Shown one piece after another: positions 33,330 through 42,147 of a stretch of DNA of 42,147 nucleotides. Location: NCBI GenBank assembly GCA_009746045.1, contig RPFO01001177.1:1-42147 (forward strand), in the 5' to 3' direction. The notes under the pieces are model-generated. The model had not been told where the DNA came from, made no database searches, and was given only the letters and a program-made list of their open reading frames with translations. A program made the position numbers and the translations under genes. The DNA comes from Mesostigma viride (taxonomy: Eukaryota > Streptophyta > Mesostigmatophyceae > Mesostigmatales > Mesostigmataceae). How positions within the stretch are numbered: the first letter of the stretch is position 1; each line of letters begins with the position of its first letter.

Positions 33330-33929
33330 ATGGGGAACGTCCAAGGTGTCCTGTCCCGGGCCCACGAGCTTTTGGGAGCGGACGAAAACGAAAAGGACCA
33401 GCTGATTCAGTGTCTCATGGAGGGCTGTTTAGGCAGCACCATTACGGATGGGTGCGTCGACAGGTTCGTAGCTAATCGTGGGAATAGGAAGCATCCCGAC
33501 CCGGAGCCCCGGTATATCCTGCAGAGATACATGGTCCTGCGCCAGCTCCTTGACGAGACCCCCGAGGTTTCGCGAATCATGAGAGTCAAGGATGCTGTCA
33601 AGGCGAGGGTGCCTCTCGAAATCAGGTCCAGAGTCGACATGGACAAGCTTTTCAGCGACCAGGACGTCCTTTTCGAGAAGTGGAAGGTGCAGGAAGCCAG
33701 AAACCGAGTGGCCAGGGCGGAGGAACAGGAAAGAATCGCGAGAGAAAAGAGGCGCCAGGAGCAGGCGGAAGATAGTAAGAAACAGCGGGAGAAGCTGAGG
33801 AAAGAACAGATTGCGAGGGACAAGCTCGCGAGAAAAGAGAGGAAGATGGCCCCCTTCCGCAAGCTTACGACGATATGGTCGCCAGCCCCCAAGGAGTCCC
33901 AGCCGCCCCCCGCCCCCTCCGTCCAATGA
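33330..33929 (+). CDS. Myristoylation-type MGNV protein with coiled-coil tail
   Basis: The ATG at 33330 gives 199 residues. The N-terminus MGNVQGVLSRAHELLG...DQLIQCLMEGCL aligns along about 45 residues with the J-domain protein at 31033 (MGNVAGVVQSAAKL...DLLDRILLGCL), so the two share an ancestral N-terminal module. No HPD motif is present here. From about residue 118 on there is a long, highly charged helix (RNRVARAEEQERIAREKRRQEQ...), a probable coiled coil, and a Pro-rich end. Gly2 suggests lipid anchoring at a membrane. The 3' end overlaps the convergent gene at 33865 by 65 bases. Confidence 0.62.
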   Translation: MGNVQGVLSRAHELLGADENEKDQLIQCLMEGCLGSTITDGCVDRFVANRGNRKHPDPEPRYILQRYMVLRQLLDETPEVSRIMRVKDAVKARVPLEIRSRVDMDKLFSDQDVLFEKWKVQEARNRVARAEEQERIAREKRRQEQAEDSKKQREKLRKEQIARDKLARKERKMAPFRKLTTIWSPAPKESQPPPAPSVQ

Positions 33930-34479
33930 CGGTGTCCATGTCCAGCCCCCCCTCGGCGCCTGCGGCCCTCAGCCACGCCAGGTCAGCAGAGGGGAGCTGC
34001 AGGTAGCACAGGGTTGTGAGGCTTTTCACGCGCCTTGGTCTCTCTCCTGTCTCCCCCTCTTTGACAGCGCTCCTGTTCGCTTGGATGCGTGCGTGCACTG
34101 GTGATGACAGCACGCCATGCCATGACTTGGACAGCCGGCACTCCGAGTCTCCTCCGCTCGTTAAGAGGGCGTCCACCGCGCGCAGGTATCGTTTCCTGTC
34201 GTGGTATCTCTGCACAATCTCCACCACCGCCCTCGTGTTTTCCGCGTAGAGCACGTGCGCCGTGAAGTGCACCAGGTCCATCCAGTAATTGCACGTGCGG
34301 GTCAGGTACACCTTCAGCACGTCGGCCGCCGCGTAGGGGTGCATCCGACACTGCTCGGCCGCGTCCAGGAAGTATTGCGCGTGCCCCTGGGCGACCACGT
34401 GGTCCATGCGCTCCATGCACGCCTCACACAAGTCCTCGGCAGGGAGCACCGGGCGGGGGCACACCTTGCACGTCTCCAT
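33865..34479 (-). CDS. Hypothetical protein with N-terminal CxxC pairs
   Basis: The 204-residue product starts METCKVCPRPVLPAEDLCEAC, a likely treble-clef-like zinc site formed by two CxxC pairs. A helical middle follows (VVAQGHAQYFLDAAEQCRMHPY, YWMDLVHFTAHVLYAENTRAVVEIVQRYHDRKRYLRAVDALL). The C-terminus is basic and Gly-rich, and antisense to the end of the preceding gene, so its last 20 residues are less certain. Family not recognised. It abuts the small TM gene at 34480 on the same strand with no gap, suggesting co-expression. Confidence 0.55.
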   Translation of the reverse strand: METCKVCPRPVLPAEDLCEACMERMDHVVAQGHAQYFLDAAEQCRMHPYAAADVLKVYLTRTCNYWMDLVHFTAHVLYAENTRAVVEIVQRYHDRKRYLRAVDALLTSGGDSECRLSKSWHGVLSSPVHARIQANRSAVKEGETGERPRRVKSLTTLCYLQLPSADLAWLRAAGAEGGLDMDTVIGRRGRGAAGTPWGLATISS

Positions 34480-34665
34480 TTAGTTGCTGCTGATAATCTG
34501 CCGCCCCGTGTAGGCCTGGTACAGCACAACCCCCAGGATGACAGTCAGGAACAGCCCCGCGATCGTCATGCCCGCGATCCTCTCGCCCTTGCTCGATGTT
34601 ACGGGATGCCCCGCCCCGCTGTGGTACCGCTCGCGCTTGTTCTTGAGTTTGATGTTGATGTTCAT
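34480..34665 (-). CDS. Hypothetical single-TM protein
   Basis: This encodes 61 residues: a basic N-terminus (MNINIKLKNKRERYH), then one clear membrane helix (about residues 33-51, MTIAGLFLTVILGVVLYQA), and a short polar end. The charge pattern predicts the N-terminus on the cytosolic side. The stop touches the start of the downstream gene at 34479. It resembles small virion membrane proteins in layout only. Confidence 0.55.
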   Translation of the reverse strand: MNINIKLKNKRERYHSGAGHPVTSSKGERIAGMTIAGLFLTVILGVVLYQAYTGRQIISSN

Positions 34666-34757
34666 GCCTGTGTGTGGGGCTCACCTGGAGACGGCGGAGA
34701 TATATTCTGTGCGCCCCTGCGTCCAAAAAAAATGTGTACGGGATATTCCAAGGTGCC

Positions 34758-35432
34758 ATGGTCAAACTGATCTCGCACTGCTCACGGATGCCGTTGGGCC
34801 CCTCCTGCGCCGGTCCTCGCCCCCCTCGTCGCCGTGCTCGGCAGGAAGGCAAGGCACCTTCCAGCGACCTGCCCCCGCCCAAGAGTCTATGGGACCGCAC
34901 CGTCTTTGTGGTCGGCAAGGAGACGCCCTACCCGCGCCTGTTCGGCATCCACACGCTGGAGAGAGACCGGAGGCTCAGCAGCCTCCTGCGTCCCATGACA
35001 CACATTATAGCGTTCGAGAGCGCGGACCTGGCCAGGCAGTGCGCCGTGCTCTTGTGGGAGGATGAGCAAGAAAGGGATCACGAGGGCCTCGTGCGATACT
35101 CCCTCGAGGACGACAATGTGGAGGTGTGTCTGCTGGCCAGGATCATCGAGGCGGAGGTGGACAAAGACATGCAGCGAGGGCTGCTGGCGGCATCACCCGA
35201 TGAAGGAAAGGAGGTGCAGAGGAGGCTGGACGATATGGCCATTAGGGCGCTGACGTTTGAGGACGCCGAGTCCTTGTGCATGTTCAACGGCTTCGTGCTC
35301 GACACCGTGGACTCGACCATCGACGAGCACGGTGGCACGGGACTTAAAATCACGCGGCACTACCCCCGGGGGGATGCCCCCTCGTATGTGACGATGTTAG
35401 ACAGCATGTACGGGTTAGACATGAGCTCTTGA
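34758..35432 (+). CDS. Hypothetical protein
   Basis: The ATG at 34758 gives 224 residues; a second in-frame ATG at 34788 is possible. A basic Pro-rich N-terminus (about 40 residues) precedes a folded-looking region: LWDRTVFVVGKETPYPRLFGIHTLERDRRL, ITHIIAFESADLARQCAVLL, EVCLLARIIEAEVDKDM. The C-terminal part has AIRALTFEDAESLCMFNGF. No family recognised. A TATATA-like word lies about 55-60 bases upstream (around 34697). Confidence 0.58.
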   Translation: MVKLISHCSRMPLGPSCAGPRPPRRRARQEGKAPSSDLPPPKSLWDRTVFVVGKETPYPRLFGIHTLERDRRLSSLLRPMTHIIAFESADLARQCAVLLWEDEQERDHEGLVRYSLEDDNVEVCLLARIIEAEVDKDMQRGLLAASPDEGKEVQRRLDDMAIRALTFEDAESLCMFNGFVLDTVDSTIDEHGGTGLKITRHYPRGDAPSYVTMLDSMYGLDMSS

Positions 35433-35495
35433 TTCATGGAGTGGTTCTTTCATTGGACTGGTTTGATTGATTGATTGTTTAATATTGTTAAATTT

Positions 35496-35501
35496 AATAA
35501 A
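35496..35501 (+). terminator. AATAAA poly(A)-signal-like word
   Basis: AATAAA lies about 65 bases past the stop of the gene ending at 35432, in a short AT-rich spacer before the convergent gene at 35518. Confidence 0.4.
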
Positions 35502-35517
35502 CGGATTGCGTGTTTCA

Positions 35518-35880
35518 TCATTCGCTCACTCCGTCTTCGGAACCGGAGCCGGAGCCGCAGTTCGAGCCCGACCCCGACCCCGACCCCTTCTTGAGGGCGT
35601 TGTGGTTTCCGAGAACGTATTTGAGGGCGAAGTCGCCCGCCGTCATGTCATTGAACAGCAGGTGTTGGCACTGGATGCTGGCCCCCTTTCTCCGGATCTG
35701 ATTCAGGCACTTGCGCACGTCCCCCACGCTCATGTCCGGGATGGAGGAGCTCATGACCGGGGACTTGGAGGGGTCGGCTGAACCGGCCGCATCTCCTGTC
35801 TTTCTGCGCTTCGTCTTTGGCGCCGCGCCGCCGACGGGGGGCTCAACTGTGGGCTGCTGAGTGCTGGTGGTGGCGTCCAT
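35518..35880 (-). CDS. Hypothetical small protein with Gly-Ser acidic tail
   Basis: An ATG at 35880 gives 120 residues. The N-terminus is Thr/Pro/Lys-rich with a nuclear-localisation-like KTKRRK. The middle (MSVGDVRKCLNQIRRKGASIQCQHLLFNDMTAGDFALKYVL) looks like a small helical domain. The tail alternates Gly and Ser and ends acidic. Unknown family. It is divergent from VLTF3 across 135 bases. Confidence 0.55.
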   Translation of the reverse strand: MDATTSTQQPTVEPPVGGAAPKTKRRKTGDAAGSADPSKSPVMSSSIPDMSVGDVRKCLNQIRRKGASIQCQHLLFNDMTAGDFALKYVLGNHNALKKGSGSGSGSNCGSGSGSEDGVSE

Positions 35881-36015
35881 TTCTTGGCGTTGGCTGAGAT
35901 ACCACGGGCGCTGAAAATTTATTGCCGCCTGTAAGCGCACCCCCGCACCCGCTCCGAACGCGAACGCCCCGAGAAAAAAATGTTGTCCCCGGTAGGACGG
36001 GCGGGACGGGCAGCC

Positions 36016-36939
36016 ATGCAGACGCACTACAACGTGGAAGCGGCCATGCAGGGGTGCCTCAAGATCCTGGAGCAGAGGAAACAGAGTCTGCCCGGGCTGA
36101 GGGAGACCGCGGAACAGCTGGAGAGAAGAGTCAAGGAGGCGTCCCCCCGCGACTGGAACGAGAAGTTTGCAGCGAGGACCAAGCTGAGGGCCGTGCAGCG
36201 CGACATCGCCATGATTGAGAGGGACGAGCTGAGCGACTTCCTCCTGGAAGTCATGCCCATCTACAGCGATTACCAGGCCACCTTCGAGACGGGTCGCAAT
36301 AAGAGGAAGAAGGAGGAGGCCGAGGCGGAGGCGGAGGCGCCGAGACAGGACGGGGCGAGCGACAGGAAGCGGGGAGAGATCTTCCGCTCCTTCATGAAGG
36401 CGGTGGACAAGTACCCCTTCCTGAGCGCGCACGTGAACCTGAAGACGTGGGACCCCTCCACCGAGCTGTACGCCTTCTGCCCCACCTGCAAGACCAACAT
36501 GGTGGAGGACACCAAGGAGGCGCTCGTCGTCTGCTCCTCGTGCGGCGTGACGGCCCCCGCGAGCGCCAACACGGAGAGGAACGTGTCCTACGGTACGCCC
36601 ATGAACGCGTCCGACTACTGCTACAAGCGTATCAACCACTTCAACGAGGTGCTCGCCCAATTCCACGCGCGCGAGAAGTCAGTCATCCCCGAGGACGTCA
36701 TCCAGAGCCTGCGAGAGGAGTTTCGCAAGGCGCGCGTAGTGGACAAGAGCCGGATCACGCCCGTCGTCGTGCGCAAGTACCTGCGCAAGTTGCGGCTGTC
36801 GAAGTACTTTGAGCACTCGGTCCAGATCACCCACATCCTCAGCGGCACGCCGCCCCCCTCCATGACCCAGGAGCAGGAAGAGAAGCTTCGAAGCATGTTC
36901 CGCCTCGTGCAGGACGCCTTTGAGCAGGTGGTGAGTTAG
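36016..36939 (+). CDS. VLTF3-like late transcription factor, C-terminally truncated
   Basis: From ATG 36016 (or 35980) about 307 residues are read. The zinc ribbon is FCPTCKTNMVED...VVCSSCG. Downstream, YKRINHFNEVLAQFHAREKSVIPEDVIQSL and VRKYLRKLRLSKYFEHSVQITHILSGTPPPSMTQEQEEKLRSMF match the conserved body of the poxvirus A2L/VLTF3 family, essential for late gene transcription. The family normally continues for roughly 50-60 more residues, with a conserved NFLSY-type segment and an ending tied to Trp-rich helices. Here the frame stops at QVVS within a few codons, where retroelement-like sequence begins. A GTGAGT word overlaps the end, so a splice donor or an insertion junction are both possible. 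Confidence 0.8.
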   Translation: MQTHYNVEAAMQGCLKILEQRKQSLPGLRETAEQLERRVKEASPRDWNEKFAARTKLRAVQRDIAMIERDELSDFLLEVMPIYSDYQATFETGRNKRKKEEAEAEAEAPRQDGASDRKRGEIFRSFMKAVDKYPFLSAHVNLKTWDPSTELYAFCPTCKTNMVEDTKEALVVCSSCGVTAPASANTERNVSYGTPMNASDYCYKRINHFNEVLAQFHAREKSVIPEDVIQSLREEFRKARVVDKSRITPVVVRKYLRKLRLSKYFEHSVQITHILSGTPPPSMTQEQEEKLRSMFRLVQDAFEQVVS

Positions 36940-37357
36940 ATGAGATGCTTAGGCTGACACACGGATTTCCGGCCTGCGCGCCGCGTATTGCCTACCGCGG
37001 CTGAGCGGGACACCTCAGTACAGTACGGCAGGGTGTACGGTACTGAGGTGTCATGTGGACCGATGTGCGGTTAGTGCCAGACTGTTCCTAGGTGCTAGTT
37101 CGACCCGCCAGGTCCGGTGTAGCCGGGCCTGACGGGCCGAGTCTTAGCTGGATGCTAGTGACGTGGTCGCATGGCATTGCAGTGTACACTTGTCCACTGG
37201 TCGTGTGCTGCAGGTAGCACCGCCATAGGCATATAGGCGTAGCACTGGGGAGTGCCACAGCACCCGAGTCTGCCCAGTTCCATTCTGAGCCCTCAGCTTT
37301 CATCTCTCTCTCATTGTATTATTGTAATACAATCATCATTCGCTCTCAGCTTTCGCA
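36940..37357 (+). repeat. Putative 5' LTR
   Basis: The sequence between the truncated VLTF3 and the gag start is non-coding, begins near a TG (TGAGATGCTTAGG, 36943) and has a candidate CA end at 37356-37357. It contains a perfect 13-bp inverted repeat and a 9-bp palindrome (37313-37333). The second LTR lies outside the window, so the boundaries are a guess. Confidence 0.35.
37009..37052. repeat. 13-bp perfect inverted repeat (hairpin) in the putative LTR
   Basis: The arms GACACCTCAGTAC (37009-37021) and GTACTGAGGTGTC (37040-37052) pair perfectly around an 18-base loop. A second palindrome, ATTGTATTA/TAATACAAT (37313-37321 and 37325-37333), lies downstream. Confidence 0.85.
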
Positions 37358-37436
37358 GTTGTTCGTCGTCCCTAGTCTCCATCCAACTTGGACTGAAAAG
37401 TTCGATATATTTTTTTTAAAGCAAAAAAAAAAAGAT

Positions 37437-37970
37437 ATGGCGTCCAACAACGGCAACAACGGCAACAACAACAAGGGGAAGGCGCCTGCCAGGCGCACCT
37501 CACCCCGCCTTTCGCCGGAGGGCACGCCCTCCCCCACCGATGCGAGGGTGACGCCCAACGTCCCTTCCGCACGGTGGTCGCTGACCAACCCAGGCGTCGG
37601 GGCCCGCAGGTGGGGCCCGGCGCCCGGGGGATGGCGAGCGGGCGGCCGTTTGCCACTGGCGGTTTGTCCGCCATGGCACCTGGGGGGCAGGTCCCCCGGG
37701 CACGACGTTCACCCGTCGCAGGTGACGGGGGTCGTGAGCGGAGTGATTCCTCCGAGGAGGATGGCGAGGTGCCGCCTGCGAGGCCTCGGCCTTCGCTTGA
37801 GCTTTCGTCGCAGACACCTGCGACGTCTGGCAACCTTTCCGTGGGCCGACAGATGGCCACCATGGACATTGACCGGTATGGGGAACATGTTCCGCCCCCG
37901 GTCATGTTCGGGCGCCCACCCCATTTTCTCCCCCTTGGGGAGGACGACATCCGGCGTTCATTGCGGTGAA
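37437..37970 (+). pseudogene. gag N-terminal part, frameshifted
   Basis: After an A11 run, the ATG at 37437 starts MASNNGNNGNNNKGKAPARR and is Pro/Arg-rich. The sense then moves to a second frame near 37590-37690 (GLSAMAPGGQVPRARRSPVA, ...SDSSEEDGEVPPARPRPSLE, ...MDIDRYGEHVPPPVMFG). It moves again near 37960 into the long frame starting at 37966. The G6 run at 37681-37686 is a possible site of one change. No catalytic domain is present. Confidence 0.5.
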
Positions 37971-40113
37971 CGGCCGGATCTTGCTCGATCGTTTTCAGTT
38001 GCTTCCAGATGAGCAGATACACGCGATAGAGGTTCATCGGGTGCACTCGCTGGTCGAGGGGCGTCTTAGGATGCAGCTCCCACTGGTTCAGGTGGCGGTT
38101 TGGCTGTACTGTTTCGCCAATCGGCCGCGGCACAACCCCGGCACTGTTGATCAGTGGGCGTCCAGGCAGCGCCAGAGAGAGGCGCTGCGCGTGGTCTCCA
38201 GACCAGAGATCGCGCTGACTCCGTTGCCAGCGTGGCCCCAAGTCACGCCAGTTGGCTGGGGCCCGGATAGGCGTGAGGCGGCTGCGATGCCGCCTGCGAC
38301 GGGGCGCGGGGCGGCAGACGCCCCCAACACGCCCATGGGTGGTGAAGCCACCCAGGACCCTCTGGCAGGTCAGAGGGTCCAACCTCAGCCGCAGGCTCCC
38401 CCGCCCCGCGTGGGGGGCCAGGTGGCTGAGGAGGCCACCGGGGTCGCAGGGACCCCGGCGGCGACACAAGCGCCCGGGGTCGCAGGGACCCCGGCAGCGA
38501 CGCCGGCGCCTCCGGCGCTGGCGGGGGATGCAGCCCCCATGGAGGGTGTCACGGGCACCTCCAGCGGCTCTGGGGGGCAGGCCCCCTCTAGTCGCACCAA
38601 GGACAAGTCCCTGGCAGGGCCGGAGGGGCCCCAGGGTCCCACCGCAGCTGGGCAGCAACCAGCACTGCTGGAGGGCGACCTGCAAGGTCGCGACTTCATC
38701 ACCCTGCGTGATGAGGCCGTGTGGCGTGCCATACAGACAGCCACAGCCTCCTTCCGTGGGCTGGCCGACAGGAGCCAGCAGATGCATGTCGCGGAGGCGG
38801 GCAGCCTGGTGTGTGCAATCATCACGCACATCCTGGGCCTACCCAACCTCCAAGAGGGCACACGCAGGGTGTGCGACGACCTGCTGCCTGCCCTGCAGGC
38901 TCTCCTCTCAGGGAGGAGGGTGCAGGGCAGCAGGGTGCGTCTGGTGCGTTTGATGGAGCTCCTACACAACGCCATCCTGAGAGGGGCGGGTAGGTGGCTA
39001 ACTCTGCCTACCTGGTTGCATCACAATCTTACTAACCCTACTGACGATGACGTGTCCCTCTCTCCCACCTTCCATGATTGGGAGGAGGCCCGCAGCAGGA
39101 GGCGGGAAGTGACACACACTCACACCCCCAACCAGCCCACCCCTATGTTGTCTAACCCTCCTACACAGCCCATGTTTGCCCATCCTGCTCAGCTCACTCA
39201 AGTAGCACTTCCCTCTCAGCAGGTCTCTCCTGTGAATGCTGCAGCAGCAACACCATCTTCTCCCTCTCCCCCTGCATCCCCCTCTAGGCTACCCACTTAC
39301 AATGAAAACCGTCCTGTGGATAGGATTAATGTCAGGGGGCTGCCTGAGGGGTATACTAGGGAGCAGGGGAATCATGCACTTCTCTCTCTGCAGCTGGCTA
39401 GGGAGGAACTGAATGTCAAGAATTGGTTTGGATCTCTCATGCAGGGGGATTTTTACCATCAGTCCTCTTCTCAGATTCAGAATCTCATTCTTGTCTTCCA
39501 GCGTAGGTATCCCAAGTGGCAGGACACGCAGGCTAGGGCAGTTTGGGAGGCTTTCATGAAGGAGCTAACTGACCTCCTCTCCACCCCCTCATCTGTGGAC
39601 ATCTATGGGGCATTCAGGTGGGTAGAGGAATACAGGGTCACATCAGTGGACTATGTGGCTGAGACAAAGAAATATGAGCTAGCCATCAAAGCACGTCCTG
39701 ATGTCCAGCAGCTAGATCACAAGTTCTTGCTGCGTTCCTTCCTTGAGAAACTCAAACTTGACAAAAACACCTACGCCATGCTTGCAACAGGAATGGCAAA
39801 GTACTGGGAGGACATGAAGGAGGCATTGGATTATATCAAGCTGGCCTTGGCTCCCCTTAGCCAGGGGGCCATGGGCACCTCTGTAAAGAGGGTCAGGGGG
39901 GAAGAGAGGGAGGAGGAGGATAGGGAGAGGGAAGACAGGAGCAAGAGACCTGTCACTATGGCAGAAGTCAAGTCCCTGCTGGGACAAATGTTTAAGGGCA
40001 AGGGCAAGGGCAAGGGCAAGGGCAAGGGCAAGGGCAGGGGCTGGGGCAAGGGCAAGGGTAAGGGGCAGTCTCCCTCCAAGGGGGGCAGCTCCAGCAACAA
40101 CAACAACAACAGT

Positions 40114-40161
<48 letters not shown>

Positions 40162-41334
40162 AACAACAACAACAACAAGAAGCAGGACAAGGAGGACAAG
40201 TCTTCTCAGCGGTGCACCCGCTGTGGCATGAAGTACCACCTGCGGCCCACCTGCCGCAAGAACGTGGACGAGCTGGGGCATTTGGACGTCCTGTGCCACA
40301 AGTGCCACGGGCCGCCCCACGGTGACCCCAAGGACTGCAAGCGGCCTCCTTACGGCAAGAAGTGTGAGTCTCCCTCTCATGCTGGCTTGAGTGTGCCTGC
40401 TTCACCTTCTTCTTCTGCATGCCCCACTGTCAGAGCAGTGAGCAGTTCTGGAAAGGTGCTACAGCTGGTTTCAGAAGATTATGTCTCTAAACCAACCTTC
40501 ACATCTATGGTTCCCAAGGTGTGCAGAGTGTCCCCAGCAGAGGATGCTCAGATCAGTTTTCAGGAGCTTGCTTTGCAGTTGCATTTCCTTTATGGGCATG
40601 AAGTGAGTGCAGAGGTGGTGGCAGCAGCAATAGGGGGGGCAGCACTCAGACGTGCATGCCAGGTGGTCAGATCCCACTGCCAGCATTGTCAGTTCAATGC
40701 ACCCAAACCCCCTAAGTGGCATGTAGCTACCCCACCTAAGAGCAAGGGCAGGGTGGTAGGAGATGTCTTTCATATCAAAGGACAATCTTACTTGGCACTT
40801 AAAGATGCATGGTCAAGGTACACAACCATTGAACCATTACCTGGAATGGACAAGACACAGTTGCTCAGGGCTCTCTTGATTGCTCAGGCCAGGTACTACC
40901 CTGTGGAGGCATTGTTACTGGATCAGCAGTTCACATGTCTTGCCAATGAACCAGGGTGTGAGGCTATTGATCTGGCTGGGCTAGAAGATCATGAGAGGCA
41001 AGGCATTATTGAAAGGGCCATCAGGTCCATTAAAACCCTTGTAGCCAAAGAAGATGGCAATCTGCTGGCTGACAGTGGGTCCTATGCTGACAGAGCTCTG
41101 TGGTCCACCAGGTTGTGCCAAGTCCTCAACAGGAGGCCACTCATGAAAACCCCACAAGGGGTGGTCATTACACCAGATGGATTGCATGCAGGCATTTATC
41201 CACCTGAGGTACTAGCCCTCTACAACGCACAGCGAGCACAGACAGCTAGCAGGTTAGCTGTCAAGGATGCAAAGCATCCACGTCCCACCTTCAGAGAAGG
41301 GGATCAGTCCTATTCTACAAGGAGTCGGGACTAG
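37966..41334 (+). CDS. Retroelement gag-integrase polyprotein
   Basis: The open frame has 1122 codons. Residues 1-660 are gag-like: a Pro/Ala/Gly-rich part, then a helical capsid-like part (about 430-640, with PKWQDTQARAVWEAFMKELT and YAMLATGMAKYWEDMKEALD). A GKGKGKG tract and a run of about 30 Asn, encoded by an AAC microsatellite, follow. A Cys/His region (CTRCGMKYHLRPTC, LCHKCHGPPHGDPKDC) comes next. The integrase begins near residue 865 with an HHCC-type end (CQHC). Its acidic triad candidates are VVGDVFH, LLLDQQF and IIERAIRSIK. The frame ends prematurely (GDQSYSTRSRD): one base change near 41304-41308 would rejoin SVLFYKESGLGKVGTWHGPA in the next frame. Integrase inserts the cDNA copy into host DNA. 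Confidence 0.75.
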
Positions 41335-41339
41335 GCAAG

Positions 41340-41990
41340 GTGGGTACCTGGCATGGGCCAGCCACCATCCTAAAGTTTAACACCACTGGCAGGACAGTGT
41401 TAGTTAAACACAATGACACGGGAAAAATTCACAGGTGTTCACCTCACAGGATGAAATTGTATTTTCCAACTGTGTCAGACGTGGCAGAGGAGGAAGAGCT
41501 GTTGGCCGACAGCCCTGTACAGTTGCCTGGCATCCCAGCGTTGCCCAGTGAGTGGTTGTTTGGAACACCCACTGGTGAGTGTGAGAGCCACACCCACTGT
41601 GACACCCAGGTCACCCTTGATGATTGCAGGCAGTCACTGCAGGATTGGCCCCCTGCAGCAGAGGGTCACATTGGCAAAACAGGTGATCAGCAACCTATCA
41701 CCTCTACAAGTGTGAACATAGCTCAGCCACTAGCTGCACCTTCCAAACGCAGCCTAGCAGACGCTGTTCGCATTTTACAAGCAGCTCATAGAGCCAAAGC
41801 TCAAACTGCTGCAGGATCAGCTAAGGTGGGGAAGGTTGGGCAGAATGACAATAGCCCATTTATGGTTGCAGTGGACACACAAGCCCAGGTCAGCATTATC
41901 AGTGCCCTGGCTGTGCCCCATTTGCCTTTGGAACCTTCACCCTGGCACCATGTGGCTGATTTCTCAGGGCAGTCATCCCTCAAGGTATAG
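41340..41990 (+). pseudogene. Integrase C-terminal domain and start of retropepsin
   Basis: Coding in this frame by homology begins near 41301 (SVLFYKESG), before the nominal GTG at 41340. GTWHGPATILKFNTTGRTVLVKH and HRCSPHRMKLYFP form the integrase C-terminal small barrel (WxGPAxI...R.HP..LK type). A linker of about 115 residues leads to PFMVAVDTQAQVSIISALAV, the protease strand with the catalytic DT(G/Q)A motif. Gln replaces the usual Gly. The frame ends in AAGGTATAG, after which protease-like sense continues in other frames. Confidence 0.65.
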
Positions 41991-42147
41991 GTCAGGTCAT
42001 GTTGACTATACTCGGTATCCCCACCCTTTTCAGGTATTGGAAGGTATAAAGGGAATGCTTTGTTGGGGGATCCTTTTCTCTGTTACCCTGGTGTCCTCAT
42101 ATCCAGTGATAGACTATCCATCCAGGACATGGGTGGTGTTGATCTGA
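41991..42147 (+). pseudogene. Retropepsin C-terminal part in shifted frames
   Basis: Just past the stop, IGQVMLTILGIPTLFRYWKV is read in another frame up to a TAA near 42050. After one more change the next frame gives NALLGDPFLCYPGVLISSDR and runs open to the window end. 'LLGDPFL' fits the hydrophobic-hydrophobic-G motif of retroviral-type aspartic proteases. Two frame changes in 60 bases suggest decay rather than programmed frameshifting. Confidence 0.55.

Larger units (their letters stand above)
36940..42147 (+). mobile_element. LTR-type retroelement, 3'-incomplete in this window
   Basis: The order read on the plus strand is a putative LTR, gag-like N-terminus (from 37437), gag body, GKGKG and poly-Asn tracts, Cys-rich zinc-knuckle-like region, integrase, then an aspartic protease (retropepsin) at the window edge. 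No reverse transcriptase is reached. At least four frame changes interrupt it. Base composition drops from the viral GC-rich value in its second half. Integrase before protease is not the usual copia, gypsy or BEL order. Confidence 0.75.

Noticed and set aside
39700-40380. Minus-strand frame rich in Val and Leu
   Set aside because: It is the antisense of the gag GKGKG and AAC tracts. The hydrophobic appearance is an artefact of the microsatellite.
41300-42060. Programmed ribosomal frameshifting in the retroelement
   Set aside because: No slippery heptamer is evident near 41305 or 41988, and three changes within 750 bases fit decay or error better.

Overview
The window looks like a GC-rich stretch of a nucleocytoplasmic large DNA virus (Nucleocytoviricota) that ends inside an LTR-type retroelement. 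The viral assignment rests on several independent hallmark families: a VLTF3-like late transcription factor (36016-36939), a VLTF2/A1L-like zinc-finger factor (14311-15009), an A22-type RuvC-fold Holliday junction resolvase (6274-6876), an archaeo-eukaryotic-type primase (2079-3550), a YqaJ-type exonuclease (5391-6212), a giant-virus ssDNA-binding-like protein (11584-12270), a KilA-N/RING protein (24642-25538) and a cysteine desulfurase of the type known from some asfar-like viruses. Genes are dense, on both strands and mostly without long spacers from 1 to 25.5 kb. I cannot name the virus genus. A free virion genome and an endogenous viral element are both possible. The retroelement abutting a C-terminally truncated VLTF3 gene favours an integrated copy in a eukaryotic chromosome, but does not prove it.

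Layout. 0-2.3 kb: small unknown proteins and a degenerate capping-enzyme-like protein. 2.1-7.4 kb: replication and recombination block (primase, YqaJ nuclease, resolvase) with a SLATT-like two-TM protein and small membrane proteins. 7.5-9.9 kb: Rieske oxygenase and small viral proteins. 10-15 kb: OTU-like protease, ssDNA-binding-like protein, HNH-like nuclease, VLTF2. 15-20.4 kb: unknowns, a catalytically altered class-3-lipase-like protein, NifS-like desulfurase, C5 cytosine methyltransferase. 20.4-24.6 kb: a 1163-residue repeat-rich protein, AT-richer in its body, plus a Pro-rich partner. 24.6-25.5 kb: KilA-N/RING. 25.5-27.2 kb: no convincing gene, but several repeats. 27.2-36.9 kb: looser gene spacing, a SET-like gene with a convincing spliceosomal intron and TATA box, a J-domain protein, a second protein with a related MGNV N-terminus, small membrane and zinc proteins, VLTF3. 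36.9-42.1 kb: retroelement with gag, a zinc-knuckle-like region, an integrase and then a retropepsin.

A pervasive feature is that about eight otherwise convincing viral genes are split by single-base frameshifts, many of them in or beside C/G homopolymers (for example 11410, 13207, 17660, 28224, 32552). The retroelement also has several frameshifts. The cause could be homopolymer sequencing error or real decay of an endogenous copy, and the sequence alone cannot decide. Functionally the viral genes form a replication/recombination and late-transcription core surrounded by host-interaction candidates (OTU protease, RING ligase, SET-like and J-domain proteins, SLATT-like membrane protein, methyltransferase) and metabolic genes (Rieske oxygenase, desulfurase).
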